Origin: a virus
Length of the DNA stretch: 58,521 bases
IMG/VR virus record: IMGVR_UViG_3300049927_000079
Span: 1-58,521 of that record
Direction: 5' to 3' (one strand)
Of the stretch, positions 43,850 to 50,965 are shown piece after piece. Every line of letters begins with the position of its first letter. Within the stretch, counting starts at the first letter, position 1. The notes beneath the pieces were generated by a model. It saw only the letters and a list, made by a program, of their open reading frames with translations. It searched no databases and was not told the origin of the DNA. A program made the position numbers and the translations under genes.

Positions 43850-45484
43850 CTACGGAGAGGTTGCAGCTTCTACCACAAATCGTTGCAGCGTCATGCTGTT
43901 TCCGGCAGTGCTAGCTGAGCAGAAAAGAATTGGCTGAACCACCAGCGTGCCATTCGTGACAAGATTTACCGGCTGGACAACGAATCCTGAAAGCGGTGTT
44001 TTGAAGGGTGTAAAGGCGGTTGTACTCGTGCCTTGCGCCAGGTCCAGAAAAGTATAAACGGCGGCGCTGCCAGATGCAGCCGCTGATCCTTGCATCTCAA
44101 ACGTTACTTCCATCGGAATATTGGTCATGCTTATCGAAGGAGCGGCTGCGGCTGCGGTATATACGTTTGCTCCACCCACACTCAACTGGAAACCGAAGCT
44201 CGGAGGCGAGCTGGAACTGGTAAGAGAGAATCCGAGCGTAATTTTCAACACCTTCTTTGTCGCCAGGTAATTCGCCGGGATAGTGTAGGTAGTTGCGAAA
44301 TTAGCCGTAGTATTATTCGGGCATGACACTGTGTCCGTGTTTGCTACTGAGGACGTTACGATGCCCCACAGACCCGCCGTGATAGCAGGAAATGTCTGAG
44401 TGGTCGAGTCGGTACCCGCAAGCGTTAGAGAGTTATTGATCGTCGCGGTTTTACCATCCGCCACCGTCAGGGTCGAGCTTGTGGCTGGCGCGGTAATCGC
44501 CATCTTGTTGATAGAGCTAGCCGTCGCCACGCCCAAAGTAGGAGTAGTGAAGGATGGCGATACCAGCGGAGCCAAGGAAGCCAGCGCCGTACCGGAGTCT
44601 TGGATAGCTTGGCTGCCCGCTCCAGTAATTACATTGCCCGATGTGTTGGAACTGGCTTGTGTCACCAGGCTGGCTGGGGCGATAGAAAACTTCGCGTAGG
44701 TGAGAGCGCTCCCCGCAGGACCGATTGAAGTCACCTGGGAGGTCAGCAGCCAAGAAGTGGTGGTGTTCGCCGTGCCCGATTGCACCGGGACTGTGCCGGT
44801 GTTGTTTACATCCGATGGCGTATCATAATCGATTGCTCTGGTAAAGACAGGGCTAACGCCCAGAGCGCCTACAATGGTGGCAAAGTAAACTCCATTCTGC
44901 GTTCCATCGGCCTGGTTCTTGAGCAGGACGCGTTGGCCGATGGTGTTGATAGCAATTCCGTCTAAGGTGAAAGATCCCGTAGCCGTCACGGTGAAAAAGT
45001 CTCCGATGCCCGCGCCGACTGCAGTGTAGGCGCCGACCACATTGGCGGTCGAGGCGGCAAGAACCGCTACAGCAGGATTGACTCCTGCGATTGCATTCGC
45101 CACAGCCAGGTCGGTGTAGGCGGTAGTAGAGAGTAGGGTTGAATTATTGTTCTGACTCTGAGTAGCTGCGGTTGCCGAACCAGGGAAAGCGAACGTGCTC
45201 GAAATCGAGAGTACTGGCGTCGTTGTGCCCGTAGCCACATTGATCTGATTGGCCGTACCTGTAACCGAAGTAACCGTACCGCCGCCGCCTGCACCAACCT
45301 GCGCCCACGTCCCAGACTGGCAGGTGTAGATAAATCCGCTGCCGAGAACGTTCTGCTGGTGAGCGCCTTGCGTGCAGGTTCCAGATGGGGCGGAAGTAAC
45401 ATAATCCACAAAACCAGCACCTACTACTTGCGCGGTGGCAAGACTTGTCCAAAATAAGACGATGAATATGAGTTTGCGAATCAT
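43850..45484 (-). CDS. Exported tail-fibre-like protein
   Basis: A 544-residue protein from ATG 45484. Signal peptide I-R-K-L-I-F-I-V-L-F-W-T-S-L-A-T-A-Q, then V-V-G-A-G-F-V-D-Y-V-T-S-A-P-S-G-T-C as in the 42930 product. Residues about 170-275 match a module of phage tail fibres: F-T-L-D-G-I-A-I-N-T-I-G-Q-R-V-L-L-K-N-Q, G-T-Q-N-G-V-Y, then F-T-R-A-I-D-Y-D-T-P. The C-terminal 150 residues form a beta-domain. A tail-fibre module fused to a cleavable export signal is unusual. Confidence 0.65.
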   Translation of the reverse strand: MIRKLIFIVLFWTSLATAQVVGAGFVDYVTSAPSGTCTQGAHQQNVLGSGFIYTCQSGTWAQVGAGGGGTVTSVTGTANQINVATGTTTPVLSISSTFAFPGSATAATQSQNNNSTLLSTTAYTDLAVANAIAGVNPAVAVLAASTANVVGAYTAVGAGIGDFFTVTATGSFTLDGIAINTIGQRVLLKNQADGTQNGVYFATIVGALGVSPVFTRAIDYDTPSDVNNTGTVPVQSGTANTTTSWLLTSQVTSIGPAGSALTYAKFSIAPASLVTQASSNTSGNVITGAGSQAIQDSGTALASLAPLVSPSFTTPTLGVATASSINKMAITAPATSSTLTVADGKTATINNSLTLAGTDSTTQTFPAITAGLWGIVTSSVANTDTVSCPNNTTANFATTYTIPANYLATKKVLKITLGFSLTSSSSPPSFGFQLSVGGANVYTAAAAAPSISMTNIPMEVTFEMQGSAAASGSAAVYTFLDLAQGTSTTAFTPFKTPLSGFVVQPVNLVTNGTLVVQPILFCSASTAGNSMTLQRFVVEAATSP

Positions 45485-45495
45485 CGTGTCACATC

Positions 45496-45924
45496 CTAGC
45501 GTGTCACCAGAACATTCGTATAGACACTGTTAGTGAGCGTCTTGATATTGACCCGGATGAACTTGGCCCATAGCCAGGGCAATTCAATCCGGCCCGCGCG
45601 CCCCGTAGTGCTTACCAACGTGAGTCCTGTGGTGTCGCAGTACATCGCATCGGTATCGATGTCGGAGGTCTGCGCATCAACCTCAAACGCTCCGGGGTTT
45701 GCTGCGGCTTGGTTGACGTCGGTAAAGAAGATTTGCAGGGAGCATCCGAACGGATAGAAGTACGACATCTTGATCCGTTCCAACTGGACCGCGATACTCG
45801 CATTCCCCGCGGCGATGAGTTGCTGTTGAAAAAGCCATTGCGAAGAGTTCGCCCGAAGCAGGCTTGCTAATCCGGCGCCTGGGTAAATCCCCGGTGAAAC
45901 TGGTGGCAGCGCTCCTAGCGGCAT
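45496..45924 (-). CDS. Virion structural protein
   Basis: A 142-residue protein whose ATG directly follows the TAA of the adaptor gene in the same frame. It reads Y-P-G-A-G-L-A-S-L-L-R-A-N-S-S-Q-W-L-F-Q-Q-Q-L, then M-S-Y-F-Y-P-F-G-C-S-L-Q-I-F-F, then R-I-E-L-P-W-L-W-A-K-F-I-R-V-N-I. No named family. By position, a tail or neck component. Confidence 0.58.
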   Translation of the reverse strand: MPLGALPPVSPGIYPGAGLASLLRANSSQWLFQQQLIAAGNASIAVQLERIKMSYFYPFGCSLQIFFTDVNQAAANPGAFEVDAQTSDIDTDAMYCDTTGLTLVSTTGRAGRIELPWLWAKFIRVNIKTLTNSVYTNVLVTR

Positions 45925-46923
45925 TTAGAACCTCCCAATATTCAACTGTCCATTGACTGTGGCGAACGGCTCACCGTTGTTGTACATATCCGGACGGTAC
46001 TTAGAGAAATAGAGTGAGACGAGATCACTGTCTCGATCCTTGACCGGCTTGATGGTCAACTTGAACTGCTCGCGCGCTTCCTGAATGATGAACTTCCAGT
46101 CCGCACCCTGCCCGCGTTGCATATCCTCGCCCTTATTCGCCTCTTTGAACATGCCCGCCACTTCTTTCGCGCGCCATACAACCGGACTCTCGGTAAGTGG
46201 GTAGGGCAAGGTGTCGTTCGGGTTCTGCAGGAGCGGACCCATGCGAAGGTACTGGTAGGTGTAAGGCAACACGCTCAAAGGGTGCGGCCACAATTCGTAC
46301 AGCATATTTCCAAACGTTGCGCTATTGGGGCGCTGGTCCTGCTCGAACGGAACAAAGTAGTTCGGGTCATCGAAGATGGTTCGCTCCGCATCCTCGACTG
46401 CGAGATCCTTCTGACTCTTGCTCCAATAATCCATCGGCCAGTCGTTCGTAGTATCCCGCGCCGACAGGAATCGCTTGAAATCCGGAACCGGGACGGGAAA
46501 GTATGCCTGGTAGATCATGTAGGTCGCAGTTGCGTTGGTCGGTTCCATCCACGGGCGGTCGAGAGTAAGTATCCCGGTCACGGGATTGATAGCGATGATG
46601 TTGTACAGCGAGTAGAACGGGCTGCGGAATTGAAGCTGCGTAAACAGCGGCATCCCGGTATAGGCCAGCCATGCGTTCTTAGCCGCGAGACTGGGCGCTA
46701 CCAAGGGAGAAAATGCCGTGACTGCAACCGTCCCTACGCTGGTTCCCGGCCCGCTAGGGAACAACAGTCCAGGAGTAAGCCAGCCCGAGGTCTTGAGTTG
46801 CCACGACCACATCTGCGAGCCGTAGATGAGTTCGAGAGCGCGGTTCAGGTACTTCTTCGCTTGCGACGAGGCTATCCCAGGGATTTCGAGCAGCATTTCC
46901 TGGATCATCGTGTTGAGCGACAT
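45925..46923 (-). CDS. Head-tail adaptor / tail-tube A-like protein
   Basis: A 332-residue protein. The start, L-N-T-M-I-Q-E-M-L-L-E-I-P-G-I-A-S-S-Q-A-K-K-Y-L-N-R-A-L-E-L-I-Y-G-S-Q-M-W-S-W, has the helical pattern of podovirus adaptor (tail tubular A-type) proteins that dock onto the portal. The body includes Y-L-R-M-G-P-L-L-Q-N and W-K-F-I-I-Q-E-A-R-E-Q-F. It lies just past the predicted terminator of the capsid module. Confidence 0.62.
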   Translation of the reverse strand: MSLNTMIQEMLLEIPGIASSQAKKYLNRALELIYGSQMWSWQLKTSGWLTPGLLFPSGPGTSVGTVAVTAFSPLVAPSLAAKNAWLAYTGMPLFTQLQFRSPFYSLYNIIAINPVTGILTLDRPWMEPTNATATYMIYQAYFPVPVPDFKRFLSARDTTNDWPMDYWSKSQKDLAVEDAERTIFDDPNYFVPFEQDQRPNSATFGNMLYELWPHPLSVLPYTYQYLRMGPLLQNPNDTLPYPLTESPVVWRAKEVAGMFKEANKGEDMQRGQGADWKFIIQEAREQFKLTIKPVKDRDSDLVSLYFSKYRPDMYNNGEPFATVNGQLNIGRF

Positions 46924-46935
46924 CTTTGACTCCTA

Positions 46936-46969
46936 AAAATAATGGCGCCCTCCGCTGAGAAGGACGCCA
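46936..46969 (-). terminator. Rho-independent terminator after the capsid module
   Basis: In the leftward RNA a 9-bp stem (TGGCGTCCT with AGGGCGCCA, one G-U pair) and a 9-base loop is followed at once by TTATTTTT. This is the best terminator in the window and sits between the capsid-module genes and the adaptor. Confidence 0.85.
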
Positions 46970-46994
46970 ATCGGGGAGAGCACGCCCCCTGAAC

Positions 46995-47339
46995 TTAGTA
47001 CACGCCTCCATGCCCTTGAACAAGTACGGTCTCAGCAGAGAGGTCGGTAGTATTCGTAACTTCAGTCCCGCTTGAGATTGTGTACCACACGCCAAACCAA
47101 CTTGCTCGCGGCCCCGCTTGTGAAGGACGAAATCGCACAAGGTAAGTTCCGCTCAGTGACACTGAGGAAAAGTCAAGAGCGTCGATGTAGTTCTGGAAAC
47201 CCGGCAACTGTACCGGGTCTCCAGTAGTAGCGATGTTTGACGTGTTGGTGTAGGACTTGGGACCGACGTAGTTCCCCGCAAAGGCAAACCGCTTGCCGAT
47301 GTAGTCCGGGTAACCATGAAACAACGCAAAGAGTGACAT
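46995..47339 (-). CDS. Capsid-module structural protein
   Basis: A 114-residue beta-rich protein: L-F-A-L-F-H-G-Y-P-D-Y-I-G-K-R-F-A-F-A-G-N-Y, Y-I-D-A-L-D-F-S-S-V-S-L-S-G-T-Y-L-V-R-F-R-P, W-F-G-V-W-Y-T-I-S. It is the last gene before the terminator and directly follows the likely decoration protein. A small capsid or head-completion protein is probable; no family recognised. Confidence 0.58.
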   Translation of the reverse strand: MSLFALFHGYPDYIGKRFAFAGNYVGPKSYTNTSNIATTGDPVQLPGFQNYIDALDFSSVSLSGTYLVRFRPSQAGPRASWFGVWYTISSGTEVTNTTDLSAETVLVQGHGGVY

Positions 47340-47348
47340 CGTTCCCCC

Positions 47349-47984
47349 TTACCCTTGGACCACAGGCACATACTGCAACAGAATGCGGAACAACTTGCTT
47401 ACCTGCGGCAAGTCGATAGCGATTCCAACCGAAGTCACCACTACCGCAGTAGTGCTCGCGGGCACGTCCACTACGCCAGTCGCAGCCGTGTTGATAATCG
47501 CTCCGATCGCGGGAGTGCCGGTAAAAGACGACTTGCCAAGAACCGACGCGACACCGAGTTCTTGCACGAAGCCATAGTTTCCCGGCGTGATCGAGTTCAG
47601 GAACACAACCGGCCGAAGGTCAGTCGAAAGACCGATGGCTTGGTCGTAACTGGTGACAATGTTCATCGGCGGATTCCGCGTACCGAACTTGTTGAGTGAG
47701 ACCACTGCCAGTGAAGGCATTAAGCCGATGGTGCCTGTCTTGACGTTCGCAGCCGTGGCACCTGAGTCCACCTGCACCCGGCGATAGCGGCCGGCGTACA
47801 GGATGCCATTGGTCTGATAGGAGAGGTCATTCGCCTCGGGATTCGTGAGGTCGAAGTAGTCTCCAACATTCAAGCCGCCAGCGAGGACCGGCTGCCCGGT
47901 GCGGAGGTCAGTGAAGTAAGACGGTGAAGTATCGTTAGCGGCATTCAGTGCCAGCCAAGTTGGGACAATCGGTTGATAAGGCAA
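47349..47984 (-). CDS. Probable capsid decoration protein
   Basis: A 211-residue protein from TTG 47984 with GGGAGAAG upstream. L-D-F/L-T-N-P-E-A-N-D-L-S-Y, R-Y-R-R-V-Q-V-D-S-G-A-T-A-A-N-V-K-T-G-T-I-G, and repeated short Val/Thr strands suggest a compact beta-fold. The V-D-S-G-A-T-A-A-N-V-x-x-G-T phrase and its place right after the major capsid gene fit a head decoration or cement protein. Confidence 0.6.
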   Translation of the reverse strand: MPYQPIVPTWLALNAANDTSPSYFTDLRTGQPVLAGGLNVGDYFDLTNPEANDLSYQTNGILYAGRYRRVQVDSGATAANVKTGTIGLMPSLAVVSLNKFGTRNPPMNIVTSYDQAIGLSTDLRPVVFLNSITPGNYGFVQELGVASVLGKSSFTGTPAIGAIINTAATGVVDVPASTTAVVVTSVGIAIDLPQVSKLFRILLQYVPVVQG

Positions 47985-48032
47985 TTTATCTTCTCCCGGC
48001 GACGAGTTCGCCTATGCCGCTAATTTTTACTT

Positions 48033-49364
48033 CTACGCGCTGAATCCGAGAAGCACCTGGTTGTGTCGCGGCATCACGTTATACAGATTGGTGCCGAGAC
48101 GCATAAACAGTGCATCCATCGAAACGTTGTTAGGCATCGGTGCCCTGCGGAGCCCGAAGTTCCAACCCTTCTTGTCAGTCGGCCTCAACTTGAAGCTTCC
48201 GGATTCCAGGAAGTAGAGTACTTCGCCCACGGTGCAAGTCGCGTTCGAGGGGAAGTTGCTCCCGGTCGGAGAGGTAGCCACATTCGAGGTCACACCACCT
48301 ACCGTCTGGGTGTACTGCGGAGTCACCAGCGTTCCAGTCTGCGTGCTCGAACCTGCGCCGTCCTGCAAGTTGTTATTCCCAGACTTGCCGGCTGCCGGAG
48401 CGAGTGACAGGAAATCTCCCGCGAGTGCAGAGGGGGCGAGCGGGTCGGGATAGATCTCCATGCCATTGAACGTGACACCGTAGTAGCCGACATCGAATTT
48501 CTTCATATCGGTATTGCGGCGCTGTGCGTCGAGAGCGTTGACCACGGCAGTAAAGCCAAACACGTTGGTGATGCCCATATCTGGCTTGCCGCCCGTGACT
48601 ACAGCCTGCGCCCATCCGCGGGTAAGGGCATTGACGTCAATCTGTCCAGTCCCATTGGTCGCGAGTGCAGCAGCAGTCGCGCCGGCAGTGGTTCCGCCAA
48701 GGTACAGCGGAGTCGAATTGAGTGCTGGCCCGATAACCCCATTGCGAGTATCTCCCCCGTAAGTGGAGTAAATGTTCCCGAACGGCGACGGGTCGATACC
48801 GTTGTTCAGTCCTTCGTCGAGCCCGTTCGTATTCAGGATGCGGTTGTCTGAGATCCCCGTACCGGCCGGTTGACCGTGACGGAAACTGTCCATCTCGATC
48901 ATGGTATTCAGAGTCATGGTCATGTTTTCCATGAGAATCTGATACTGGTTCGCGATCATGGCAGGACCGGAGTTTACGACTCCGCCCGTACCGCTACCGT
49001 CATCCAGTTCCCAGTCGTCTAGGGGAACCCAGGTCGCGTAGGCTTTCGGCAGGAACTTCATGCCGGTATTGGTCTGCTGGCGAGTGACCGTGACGGTCGA
49101 ACCCGGAGCAAGAGCGGCGCCCTGCACGCGCCCGTAGATGAAGCCCTCGAACATTCCCGAGCCACCCAGGAACGGATCGAGTACGCCGGCCGCGCGCAAT
49201 TTAGCTTGGAACGGTGTATCGACAAAAAGGTTATCGAACACAACGTTCTTTCTTACTGATTCTAAATTAGTTGCGTCGATTTCCGAGTAGAGAGGGTCCG
49301 TGAGGAACGCGAAATTTAACTGGAACAGCCTCGCCAGCGTCAACAGCAGGAACTTGATAAGCAT
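48033..49364 (-). CDS. Major capsid protein
   Basis: A 443-residue protein with AGGAGAGG before ATG 49364. Reading starts with a hydrophobic segment (L-I-K-F-L-L-L-T-L-A-R-L-F) and goes on to F-D-N-L-F-V-D-T-P-F-Q-A-K-L-R-A-A-G-V-L-D-P-F, K-A-Y-A-T-W-V-P-L-D-D-W-E-L, M-E-N-M-T-M-T-L-N-T-M-I-E-M-D and the end R-L-G-T-N-L-Y-N-V-M-P-R-H-N-Q-V-L-L-G-F. Size, position after a scaffold-like gene and the mixed fold fit an HK97-like coat protein. The hydrophobic N-terminus is odd for a coat protein and may be removed or be the scaffold-contact helix. Confidence 0.75.
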   Translation of the reverse strand: MLIKFLLLTLARLFQLNFAFLTDPLYSEIDATNLESVRKNVVFDNLFVDTPFQAKLRAAGVLDPFLGGSGMFEGFIYGRVQGAALAPGSTVTVTRQQTNTGMKFLPKAYATWVPLDDWELDDGSGTGGVVNSGPAMIANQYQILMENMTMTLNTMIEMDSFRHGQPAGTGISDNRILNTNGLDEGLNNGIDPSPFGNIYSTYGGDTRNGVIGPALNSTPLYLGGTTAGATAAALATNGTGQIDVNALTRGWAQAVVTGGKPDMGITNVFGFTAVVNALDAQRRNTDMKKFDVGYYGVTFNGMEIYPDPLAPSALAGDFLSLAPAAGKSGNNNLQDGAGSSTQTGTLVTPQYTQTVGGVTSNVATSPTGSNFPSNATCTVGEVLYFLESGSFKLRPTDKKGWNFGLRRAPMPNNVSMDALFMRLGTNLYNVMPRHNQVLLGFSA

Positions 49365-49390
49365 TGGTCCTCTCCTGGATAACTAAACCT

Positions 49391-50209
49391 TTAGTGAACC
49401 GATTCGTTGGCGGCGATTTCCTTATGGATTTCAACCGCCGTGTTGCGATGCCGCTCCTCGCGCGATAAGCCAAGCGGGCTCGGCCGCTGCTTCGCGTCTA
49501 CCGCCTTGGTCAGAGTCGAGAATCCGGAAACCTCGGCTTGGCGGATATTCGGATTGCTGCCTACCTTCTCCGCCCACTTCTTGTCGTTCTCTTCGACGGC
49601 AGCTTTGGCGACGGCATCATCATGCGTCTTTTGCTCAGCCGCGCGCTTAGCGGATTCTTTCGCCGCAAAGTCGTACTTCTTGGCAGCGTAGGTTGCGGGG
49701 TCAAGGCGCTGCGCGGTCGCTTCGCGGATGATCGCGGTGGGGGAATCCGGCATCTCTGTGCCGAAAAGGGTGCGGTACTTCCAAGTGACGTCCGCCACGA
49801 AGGCGAAAGCGTTACCTACTTCATCCTTCAGCCCTTTGACAAATTCCGGACTACCTGTGGGTCCGGCAACAAACTTTCCATCCTCTGCTCGCGGAGGAGG
49901 CGCCGTGATCGGCGCCTTCAGGATGTCGGGAATCTTGAATCCGCCCTCTTCGGCGGCCTTCAGCGCTGCATCATAAGCGGCCATCTTTGCGGAGAGTGCG
50001 GCCTTGTCGTTGGCCCAGGCATCAAGCGCGGGGGAGATTTCAGTTTCAAACTTCTGATTCGTGGCGCGCTGCGTGAGTTCCGCTTTTTCTTGCGCCTGCT
50101 GTGCGGTCGAAAGAATTGTGGTGAATCCAGTAGTTACCTTGGCATCGAGAGCGGCGATCTGCTCATCGGAAAGTCCGGTCTCTTTCAGGATTTCGGCAAC
50201 TGTTTTCAT
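49391..50209 (-). CDS. Scaffolding-type protein
   Basis: A 272-residue protein. It is mostly helical and charged: T-V-A-E-I-L-K-E-T-G-L-S-D-E-Q-I-A-A-L-D-A-K, then a coiled coil Q-Q-A-Q-E-K-A-E-L-T-Q-R, then A-A-K-K-Y-D-F-A-A-K-E-S-A-K-R-A-A-E-Q-K-T-H-D-D-A-V-A-K. A mid region P-A-P/I-T-A-P-P-P-R-A-E-D-G-K-F-V is flexible. An acidic-to-basic helical protein directly upstream of the major capsid gene is the normal place and composition for a scaffold. Confidence 0.72.
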   Translation of the reverse strand: MKTVAEILKETGLSDEQIAALDAKVTTGFTTILSTAQQAQEKAELTQRATNQKFETEISPALDAWANDKAALSAKMAAYDAALKAAEEGGFKIPDILKAPITAPPPRAEDGKFVAGPTGSPEFVKGLKDEVGNAFAFVADVTWKYRTLFGTEMPDSPTAIIREATAQRLDPATYAAKKYDFAAKESAKRAAEQKTHDDAVAKAAVEENDKKWAEKVGSNPNIRQAEVSGFSTLTKAVDAKQRPSPLGLSREERHRNTAVEIHKEIAANESVH

Positions 50210-50218
50210 AGCGCCTTC

Positions 50219-50479
50219 TTATACAGGAGGATTTGAACTGGCCGGCTGCGGTGCCGGTTGGACCACCGAGGCCTGCTGCGCTTCCTGAATACCTTCGGCA
50301 GCTTTCGCGAGACCGGCAGACAGAACGGGATTCTGCGCGGCGAGAGCCTTGCACGCCTGGAACAACTTGGCGAGCATCATCTGCTCTGGATTGGCGGGAG
50401 CCCCAGACGGAGCGCCACCCCCGGCATCGGGCGATGGTGCTCCACCTTGGGTTGGATCGGGCGTGGGCTGCGAAGCCAT
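50219..50479 (-). CDS. Small Pro/Gly/Ala-rich protein of the capsid module
   Basis: An 86-residue protein. Residues 1-32 are Pro/Gly/Ala/Ser (flexible), then one helix of about 35 residues (E-Q-M-M-L-A-K-L-F-Q-A-C-K-A-L-A-A-Q), then a Pro/Ala/Ser tail. It lies between a basic mini-protein and the scaffold. It could be a minor scaffold or head assembly helper. No known motif. Confidence 0.58.
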   Translation of the reverse strand: MASQPTPDPTQGGAPSPDAGGGAPSGAPANPEQMMLAKLFQACKALAAQNPVLSAGLAKAAEGIQEAQQASVVQPAPQPASSNPPV

Positions 50480-50481
50480 GT

Positions 50482-50592
50482 CTAGCGCTTGCGCCGTCCA
50501 CCTTTGTGCCGCCGGCCACCGTGCTTTTTCTTGCCCATGTGACCCTTGTGGCCACTGACAATCTTGGTGTGCTTCTTACCGCGTCGCGCCAT
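50482..50592 (-). CDS. 36-residue ultra-basic Lys/Arg/His/Gly protein
   Basis: Read directly: ATG 50592 has a perfect AGGAGG five bases upstream, the strongest ribosome site in the region. More than half of its residues are Lys, Arg or His, the rest mostly Gly (start M-A-R-R-G-K-K-H-T-K, end G-G-R-R-K-R). It is the first gene after the capsid-module promoter. Such a peptide could condense packaged DNA or neutralise charge inside the head; that role is inferred. Confidence 0.65.
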   Translation of the reverse strand: MARRGKKHTKIVSGHKGHMGKKKHGGRRHKGGRRKR

Positions 50593-50611
50593 GTTGCCTC
50601 CTAAAAGGAAA

Positions 50612-50635
50612 CGGCTCACCGTTTCGGGTGAGCCG
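50612..50635 (-). terminator. 9-bp hairpin in the capsid-module leader
   Basis: CGGCTCACC, loop GTTTCG, GGTGAGCCG: a perfect 9-bp stem. On the leftward strand it is followed by TTTCCTTTTAGG, a broken T-run. It lies between the predicted promoter (50707-50678) and the first gene, so it is either a weak terminator for upstream transcription or a leader attenuator/stabiliser. Confidence 0.65.
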
Positions 50636-50677
50636 CTCTGCAATCCTTGGGAGGCGCTGTGCGAATCTCAGTTATGA

Positions 50678-50707
50678 CTTGTACGCTGCTGACTCTAGGC
50701 GTGTCAA
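50678..50707 (-). promoter_or_regulatory. Candidate capsid-module promoter
   Basis: On the minus strand TTGACA (50707-50702), 18-base spacer, TACAAG (50683-50678). Transcription would begin near 50671, in a gap of about 120 bases, and could continue to the terminator at 46936-46969. That would give the capsid genes their own strong transcript. Confidence 0.55.
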
Positions 50708-50716
50708 ATCAAATCT

Positions 50717-50956
50717 TTATTCCCATCCGAGCAACGCGCGGATTTTCTCCGACTGCGCGTCATTCACCTTGGTGCGCTCCACCACTTTGACGGTCTGCGA
50801 GCCGCCTTGACTCATGTTGCGCTCGACCGTGATTTTCCCTGTGGTTCTTCGGTTTTTCAAGTACGCCTCGATGTCAGTCAGCGTGTGTCCGGAGTTGAAC
50901 ACAGTCTCCGTTACGAAGTAATCCTGCAAGTCGCCTTCAAGTTCTTGTTCTGCCAT
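50717..50956 (-). CDS. Hypothetical protein after the portal
   Basis: A 79-residue protein. E-G-D-L-Q-D-Y-F-V-T-E-T-V-F-N-S-G-H-T-L-T-D-I-E-A-Y-L-K-N-R-R is followed by K-I-T-V-E-R-N-M-S-Q-G-G-S-Q-T-V-K-V-V-E-R-T and a helix S-E-K-I-R-A-L-L. No metal or catalytic motif. Position after the portal suggests a head-related helper; identity unknown. Confidence 0.58.
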   Translation of the reverse strand: MAEQELEGDLQDYFVTETVFNSGHTLTDIEAYLKNRRTTGKITVERNMSQGGSQTVKVVERTKVNDAQSEKIRALLGWE

Positions 50957-50965
50957 CGCTAACTC

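Noticed and set aside
48033-49364. Signal peptide on the major capsid protein
   Set aside because: The N-terminus is hydrophobic, but there is no good cleavage site and the context is a normal scaffold-capsid pair; probably a helix at the coat N-terminus.
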